Source: Impatiens glandulifera
Taxonomy: Eukaryota > Streptophyta > Magnoliopsida > Ericales > Balsaminaceae
Assembly (NCBI RefSeq): GCF_907164915.1
Contig: NC_061867.1
Span: 24,404,308 to 24,468,307, forward strand
DNA: 64,000 nucleotides
Direction: 5' to 3'
The translations under genes were made by a program, and so were the position numbers. A model generated the notes under the pieces. It made no database searches and had not been told where the DNA came from. It worked only from the letters and a program-made list of their open reading frames with translations. Positions 58,085 to 64,000 of the stretch are shown in pieces (the stretch's first letter is position 1; the number at the start of each line of letters is the position of its first letter).

Positions 58085-58098
58085 TGGTATCAGAGCAG
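58085..58098 (+). other. Primer-binding site of the SIRE-like element
   Basis: TGGTATCAGAGCAG, an exact match to the initiator-Met-tRNA complement (TGGTATCAGAGC), two bases after the LTR. Confidence 0.93.
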
Positions 58099-58136
58099 TC
58101 AGTTTCAATACTCAAGCAACACGGAGCAAGCAAGCA

Positions 58137-58840
58137 TGACTTTCGGTGAGAAACCTCCAATGCTAGAAGGAGACGATTTCGCCAACTGGAAAATATGCAT
58201 GCATCTACACCTGGTCACTATGGATGATGAGATGACATTCATTCTGTCTGATGGACCGATCAAGATTGAGAAAGACAGAAAGGAATGGACAACCGATGAT
58301 AAAAGGATAAACAATCTAGATAATCACTGCAGAAGTCACATTTTCAAATCTCTGGACAGTAACACTTTTAGTAAGGTCAGAGAATGCAAAACTGTAAAGG
58401 AGGCATGGTAAACGGTGATTCAACTTCATGAGGGAAATGAAAGAACCAAATAAAACAAGATAATGGTGGCTACCCAGAAATTTGAAAACATCAAGATGAG
58501 GCCAGGTGAAACCATGAAGGAGTTCAGTGACCGCTTCACAAATGTGGTAAATAAACTGTCTGTTCTTGGAAAGAAGTATGATAACAAGGAAACAATCATA
58601 AAATCTCTAAGATCTCTACCTAGTGCATGGGACATAAAGACAATGGTGATGAGAGAATCAAACTGCCTAGACAAAATGAAGCTACATGATGTATTTGAAG
58701 ATCTGAAGGCATATGAGTTCGAAATGAGATCCAGGATCGAAAATGAAGCATCAACTTCAACCGCTACTAAGGCACTAGTTACATCAATAGTACCAGCAAC
58801 TGTCGGTTATGATCCGGTGAAGCAACTAAGTATCTAATGG
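58137..58840 (+). pseudogene. SIRE-like Copia gag
   Basis: From ATG 58137: MTFGEKPPMLEGDDFANWK, then GPIKIEKDRKEWTTDDKR, CKTVKEAW and a stop (58409). After a second stop at about 58450, IMVATQKFENIKMRPGETMK, FTNVVNKLSVLGKKYDN, SLRSLPSAWDIKTMVMRES and DLKAYEFEM follow. The match to the gag at 46270-47663 is motif by motif, so the two elements are related. The zinc knuckle is not found; the region 58840-59320 is degraded. Broken by at least three stops. Confidence 0.85.
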
Positions 58841-59329
58841 CAACATAGAAAAGATCTGGTGAAGCAGTTAGTAAGATGGCAAGTTATAGAAGACCTTATA
58901 AGTGCAAATTCGGTCTCGGTTATGATAGTCAAACACCCACCCAACACAAACTCTCCAAAGGATTGAATCTCACTAAAGACAAGCTTCCATTCATAAGCTT
59001 TGTCAAGAGCTCTTCAACCTATACTGAGTCATCTCATGATTCAAAACTAGCTAAGGAGATAACTTATGTAGGTCCAACCAATACAACCAAATGGTCTCTT
59101 TCTAAGAGGAAAACTACTCAACTACATGATAGGAACCCACACTACACCGATCAAATCTCACCTCAGCACCACACTGTAACAATAAGTAGACAGAAACATA
59201 CCAAACCTAGTGCATGTAGAACCATCAAAACCATATCCGAGAAAATTATGCGAATAATCAGAGTATGGATACCCAAGGGACTAATCAACCAAGGACCCAA
59301 GTAAATGTGGGTACCAAATAGTTGTAAAT

Positions 59330-60583
59330 ATGTATATTTTACAGGTTATGAAGAAGCGTCTAGGAAACTCTGAGTGGTATCTGGACAGCGGTTACTCCAG
59401 ACATATGACTGGAAATATTAATCTTCTAACCGACATCAAAATAGAAGTCGGTTCAATGATAGTTTTCGGTGATAATTCAAAAGGTAGAACTTTGGGCAAG
59501 GGTAAGATTGTCTTTGATAATTTAACAATTAACAATTTACTTCTTATTGAAAACCTACACTTTAGTCTGCTAAGTATCAGTCAAATGTGTGATGCTGGAT
59601 ATACTGTAGAATTTCATAAACATGCATGCTTAGTTAAGGATTCTCAGGGTAACACTCTACTAATCGGAAATAGGCTAGGAAATATCTACAAGATAGACTG
59701 GAAAAATGAAATTGAATATCTTGTATGTATGGTAGCTAGAAGCGATCAAACCTGGTTGTGGCATAAGAGACTAAACCATCTAAACTTCAAAACTATAAAT
59801 TATATTCGCACTAAAAAGTTAGTTGAAGGAATTCAGGACATAAGATTCAATAAAGAAAAAGTATGTTCAACTTGTCAAATGGGTAAACAGACTAAGTCAT
59901 CATTTAAGAGCAAAACAAATATTCAATCTAACCGATGTCTGGAACTTCTTCACATGGATCTATTTGAACCGATTAAGGTCACTAGCTTAGGCGGTATGCA
60001 TCACACCTTGGTTGTTATTGATGATTACTCTAGGTATACATGGGTCATATTTTTAGACTCCAAAAGTGACACTGTATCTAATTTAATTACACTGCTTAAA
60101 GGTTTGCAAAATGAGAAATCAACACGCATAAATACTACTCTAAATGCATTTCTTGAGGAATCCGGCATTAGACACGAGTTGTCCAGTGCTAGAACTCCTC
60201 AACAGAATGGTCTAGCTGAGAGAAGAAACCATACTCTCAAGGAAGCCGCGAGGTCTATGATAGCCGACTCAGGTGTTGCTAAAAAATTTTGGGTTGAAGC
60301 TATTAACACTGCATGTTATGCACAAAATCAGTCTATGATTAACAAGCATCCCAATAAAACACCACACGAAGTATATTTTGATAGAATTCCTAATATTCTG
60401 TACCTTAGGATTTTCGGTTGTAAATGTTATATTCATATGAATGGCAAAACCTACTTAAATGTTTTTGATGTAAAATCTGAAGTTGGGATAATGATAGGTT
60501 ACTCTGCGGTTAGTAAATTATATAGAGTTTATAATACTAGAACTTTAACTGTAGAAGAATCTTTTCATGTTGTATTTGATTAA
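59330..60583 (+). pseudogene. Copia protease and integrase region
   Basis: One open frame of 417 residues. Protease active site EWYLDSGYSRHMTGN near residues 15-29 (the usual DSGCSRHMTG with Cys to Tyr). GAG-pre-integrase: WLWHKRLNHLN ... VCSTCQMGKQTKSSF (HHCC zinc motif). Integrase core: LELLHMDLFEP with the first Asp, VVIDDYSRYTWVIFL, then GIRHELSSARTPQQNGLAERRNHTL with the Glu. Between ..STRIN and TLNAFLEE the conserved IRSDxGxEFxN block with the second catalytic Asp is missing. So the integrase is dead although the frame stays open. C-terminal GYSAVSKLYRVYN follows. In active elements it inserts the cDNA into nuclear DNA. Confidence 0.88.
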
Positions 60584-62518
60584 TCGGTTTAAAGTAACAC
60601 TGCATCATCCTTTGATCTACACAACAGATTGGAAAACCAAAATATCCACTCTGACAGTGAAGATGAAATTTTAGTCTTTAGACGGTTTGTCTAGGACCAA
60701 ACGGGTATTGTTGAAACCCAGCCGGATCAAGCTGCCAAATAGAAGGAAGCTGACACCACAGTTTCAACTGAGGAAATCGGTCGGTCTGACATTATTGCTC
60801 AGCCTACTGATACGTCTAGCCTTGATCAAGTAACTGGTCATTTGGTAGACAACCCTAAACGGAATTTCAAAAGGAACAAAAATCATCCTCCTAAGCTTGT
60901 TATAGGTAGCCCTTCACTACCCATCCGAACTAGGCAACAAATACTGGAACAATATGAAAACTCCGCTTTCATATCCCAGATTGAGCAGAAAAGGTGTATG
61001 AAGCATTGTTGGATTCAGATTGGATTTTAGCGATGCAAGAAGAGTTAAACCAGTTTGAGAGTAATAAAGTCTGTTACCTAGGTCCTAGACCGAAAGATCA
61101 ACCGGTTATCGGAACAAGATGAGTATTCAGAAATAAGCTCAATGAAGACGGTTTGGTTACGAGGAACAAAACTTGATTAATGGCACAAGAATACAAACAG
61201 GAAGAAGACATTGATTTTGAAGAATTATTTGCTCATGTAGCTAGATTGAAGCCATTAGAATTTTTCTAGCATTTGCTGCTGTCAAAAATTTTAAGGTATT
61301 TCAAATGGATGTGAAAAGTGCATTCTTAAACGGTAAATTACGAGAAGAAGTATATGTTGAACAACCACCCGGTTTTAAAAATGCTGACCTGACTGGTCAT
61401 GTGTATCGACTAAACAAGGCTCTTTACGGTTTAAAACAAGCTCCTAGAGCCAGGTATGATACTTTAACAAATTTCCTGATCGGGCATAACTTCACTATAG
61501 GTTCAGTAAATAAAACCCTATTCAAATTCGAGAAGAAGGAACATATTTTACTTGTTCAAATATATGTGGATGACATAATTTTCGGTTCAACTGATTCTAA
61601 GTTATGTGAAAAATTCTCAACTCCAATGACTACCAAGTTTGAAATGAGTATGATGGAAGAATTAAGCTTCTTCCTAGGTCTTCAGGTTCGACAAATCGAA
61701 GGAGGAACATTCATTAACCAATCTAAATACACAAATGAGCTACTTAAGAAATTTGGGATGGAAACATGTTCTCCTGCCTCCACTCCAATGAGTTCATCAA
61801 TCAAGCTGGATAAAGACAATGACGGTCAGGGAGTAGACCTGACAGCCTATTGCGGAATCATCGGTTCACTTCTCTACCTGACAACAAGTCGACTGGACAT
61901 ACTATTCGCGGTCGGAGTATGTGGAAGATTCTAGGCTAATCCAAAACAATCTCACTACACAGCCGCAAAACGAATCCTAAAATATCTAAAGGGAATCCCT
62001 GAAGTCGGACTGTGGTACTCAAAGGACTCCAGTTTTAACCTAACTAGTTACTCTGATGCAGACTATGCAGGATGTAAAGTTGATAGAAAAAGTACCAGTG
62101 GAACATGCCAATTCTTAGGAAATCGGCTCGTTTCATGGTACAGTAAGAAACAAACATCGGTCGCTACGTCAACCGCAGAAGCTGAATATCTGGCAGCCGG
62201 AAGTTGTTGTGCTCAACTTCTATGGATTCAACAGCAGCTATGAGATTTCGGTATCACCGCCGAAGAATCTCCAATATTCTGTGACAATACAAGTGCCATA
62301 GCAATCACAAACAATCCGGTTCTACACTCAAGAACTAAGCATATTGACATAAGACATCATTTCATCGGGGAACATGTCCAATAGAAGCACATCCGGTTAG
62401 AATATGTATCAACCGATCAACAAATAGCCGACATATTCACAAAGCCTCTGCAGGAAGCTAAGTTTTCTTTCTTCAGAAACATTCTTGGTCTTGCCGATAT
62501 AAATCAACTTATTTCTTA
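60584..62518 (+). pseudogene. Copia reverse transcriptase and RNase H
   Basis: From about 60990 the RT start reads SDWILAMQEELNQFESNKV, then stops and shifts. An open part of 209 residues (61305-61934) carries [38 protein letters not shown], the catalytic [16 protein letters not shown], and [13 protein letters not shown]. RNase H follows in frame after a [62 protein letters not shown] and IADIFTKPL, ending at about 62518. The YxDD catalytic box is intact. Stops at about 61120, 61170, 61268, 61932 and 62240 prevent a full product. The spacer 60584-60990 is less conserved. Confidence 0.88.
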
Positions 62519-62985
62519 AAACCAAAATTTTACTCCTTTAAAAAGGAAACATCGGTTCGGATAGACAAAACCATCAGTTCTTTTTAAAATATCGGAAAAT
62601 TAAAATTATCAATGTACGCATTGAAAAACCGCATTGCTTATCAGTTGTAGTAAACCGACCAGCTATTTAGTACCTTACCAAATAACTGCATCAAAACTAA
62701 TAACTGAAAACAAACCGGTTTGGATATACTCTACTTTGGAATATTTGGTTTTCCAACAAAATTTTGAATAACTAATTGTGTTTGGACGTATCCGTTCTGA
62801 AAAGATTCCTTTTCAAAACAAAGCAGTCATGCCTCAAAAGACGTGAAGATACGATATCTCTCACCGTCTAGGCCTATGACTTACCCCCATAGGGTAGCAA
62901 TCACCCCATATCTTGGAAATATATTTTATCCAACGGTTAATAGGATACAGCGTGCATTATCCACTAGTTAACACCATCAACTGCC
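62519..62985. other. Spacer between pol and the extra ORF
   Basis: No frame of note. Repeated AACCGGTT and AACCG words resemble those of the 5' LTR. It corresponds in position to the pol-to-ORF spacer of SIRE elements. Confidence 0.55.
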
Positions 62986-62988
62986 TAA

Positions 62989-62996
62989 TATATAAG
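62989..62996 (+). promoter_or_regulatory. TATA box upstream of the extra ORF
   Basis: TATATAAG lies 86 bases before ATG 63075. It is followed by an A/C- and CT-rich leader (ACTTCTCTGAAATCTCTCAT) without upstream ATG after 63003. The same arrangement exists in the other element at 45009. An internal promoter is inferred. Confidence 0.5.
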
Positions 62997-63074
62997 TAAG
63001 ATGCATATCAACACATAATCACACATCTAAAATACTCAACACTTCTCTGAAATCTCTCATCCTACTCGAGCAAA

Positions 63075-63815
63075 ATGTCTCACATTTCTTTCCAACAAAT
63101 TGAGTTTGATTCCGCCCTAGGGACAAATCATTTTGAGATCTACAAAATGATCAAATCAATTGATAACTCCGGTCTAAGAAATTTTCTAGATGACCGACAC
63201 ATCATATTTCCCGATACCGTTATGGAATTCTTTCGTAACGCAAGAGTTTTCCGTGGTACCCCCTTTTTCGACACTCTCATATATTCCAAGGTGAGAGACA
63301 CCGTCTTCGAGTTCATCGAGAAAGATTTCGCTTGGTGCTATGACCTTCCAAGAGAAGGTCTCACCGATCTAACTCCCTCGGCTGAACAGAAAGCTGCCAT
63401 GTTCCAACATTTTTCTCGCTCTCCTCTTCCTGTTGATGATCATGGGGCAAGATCCTCGTTGAGGGTTGAATATCAGCTGCTCAACGATATTGTTGGTAAA
63501 TCCATCCTTGGAAAGGATGTTACAAATGTTTTCTGTACCAAGTCTTTCGACATCATGATCGCCATCACAAATGAGGTTTCGGTCAACTAGTCAAGGTTGC
63601 TTTTTGATAACCTAATTTGGATGATCTCCACTCGCCATACCAGCTACATTCCCCAAATCAGCACTCTCCTTTTTGATCTCGATGTCCCTCTCTGTCCGTG
63701 CGTAGGATTAAGCCCACTTCAAATCATGATAGGAGACTCGGCCGACTCATTCTTCGACCGCTTTGAGAAAGCTTGGAAGAAGAAACAGAGAGGCAACTCC
63801 TCCTCCGGCCACTAA
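63075..63815 (+). pseudogene. Extra ORF of the SIRE-like element, homologous to 41665-44886
   Basis: From ATG 63075 (MSHISFQQIEFDSALG), 172 codons to a TAG at 63588, where the homologue has Trp (VNW). The reading continues in frame to a stop at about 63813 (KKKQRGNSSSGH). Shared with the minus-strand copy: SGLR-(F/Y)L, V-EF, DL at the first third, VEYQLLNDIVGKSILGKD (FILLNDVVAKALQGKAG), D-M-AI-----VNW, LF-NL, and STLLFDLDVPLCP (SHLLKHLGVPVGE). The long linker, coiled coil and RGG tail of the other copy are not seen here. This copy is shortened, or its tail is outside the readable frame. No signal peptide or membrane segment. Function unknown. Confidence 0.75.
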
Positions 63816-64000
63816 GAAACTATCTTTTCGAACAACTGGTCGTTTTGTTGCATGCACCGGTTGTATATTTTAATTATGTTTATCTTTTGTGTGCTTCTAT
63901 TGACCTTCTGTAGCACTAATTCACATCGGTTTAATATATTTCCTACTTTCATTTTATCCATTCTGGCATATTAAACTCTGATCGTATGGAGACTACAAAA
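63816..64000. other. Element sequence running off the window
   Basis: Downstream of the extra ORF. No polypurine tract or LTR start has been reached by base 64000. Confidence 0.6.

Larger units (their letters stand above)
56912..64000 (+). mobile_element. SIRE-like Copia element, right end outside the window
   Basis: LTR, primer site, gag, protease, GAG-pre-integrase, integrase, RT (YVDDI), RNase H and an extra ORF in this order, all on plus. The Copia order (integrase before RT) and the ORF after pol fit the SIRE lineage. Several stops and an integrase deletion make it non-autonomous. The 3' LTR lies beyond base 64000. Confidence 0.85.

Overview
The window looks like nuclear DNA from a flowering plant, probably a eudicot. 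It is AT-rich and packed with plant transposons: Copia and Gypsy LTR elements with initiator-Met-tRNA primer sites, a Mutator-like element with a FAR1-type transposase, a tRNA-derived SINE, a LINE fragment, and a fragment of the plant-specific Dof zinc finger. I see no intact host gene. Every recognisable coding region belongs to a transposable element or is a captured gene fragment, and nearly all carry stops or frameshifts. The species cannot be named from this sequence.

Layout. 1-2.4 kb holds a GA-rich tandem repeat and a Gypsy gag fragment. 2.4-7.8 kb is a truncated Tnt1-like Copia element. A shrunken Gypsy element (2986-6191, TSD GATTG) sits inside its gag. 7.8-8.7 kb holds two adjacent short-period tandem arrays beside what looks like a minus-strand LTR/PPT. 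8.8-10.7 kb has no identifiable gene.

From about 10.7 to 35.5 kb a segment is duplicated in direct tandem: copy A about 10715-22127 and copy B about 22390-35498, separated by a LINE fragment. Each copy contains a decayed Copia element, a SINE with a 13-bp target duplication, and a Mutator-type TIR element that has captured part of a Dof gene. Copy B alone gained two solo LTRs (27106-28829 and 30156-30480), both with perfect 5-bp target duplications. The left part of the duplication is clearly diverged, but everything right of about 17.55/30.92 kb is almost identical.

From 37202 to 56159 lies one MULE, bounded by a 10-bp target duplication. It carries a FAR1-like transposase pseudogene. That gene is split by a 10.3-kb minus-strand, SIRE-like Copia element (39453-49730) that has gag and an extra 3' ORF but no pol. 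The right arm of the MULE also holds a 2.7-kb hAT-type element (53080-55752) made of a giant inverted tandem array.

From 56912 to the window end is a second SIRE-like Copia element on the plus strand (LTR, PBS, gag, protease, integrase, RT, RNase H). It carries the same extra ORF. In both elements this ORF has a TATA-like box 86-125 bp upstream of its ATG.
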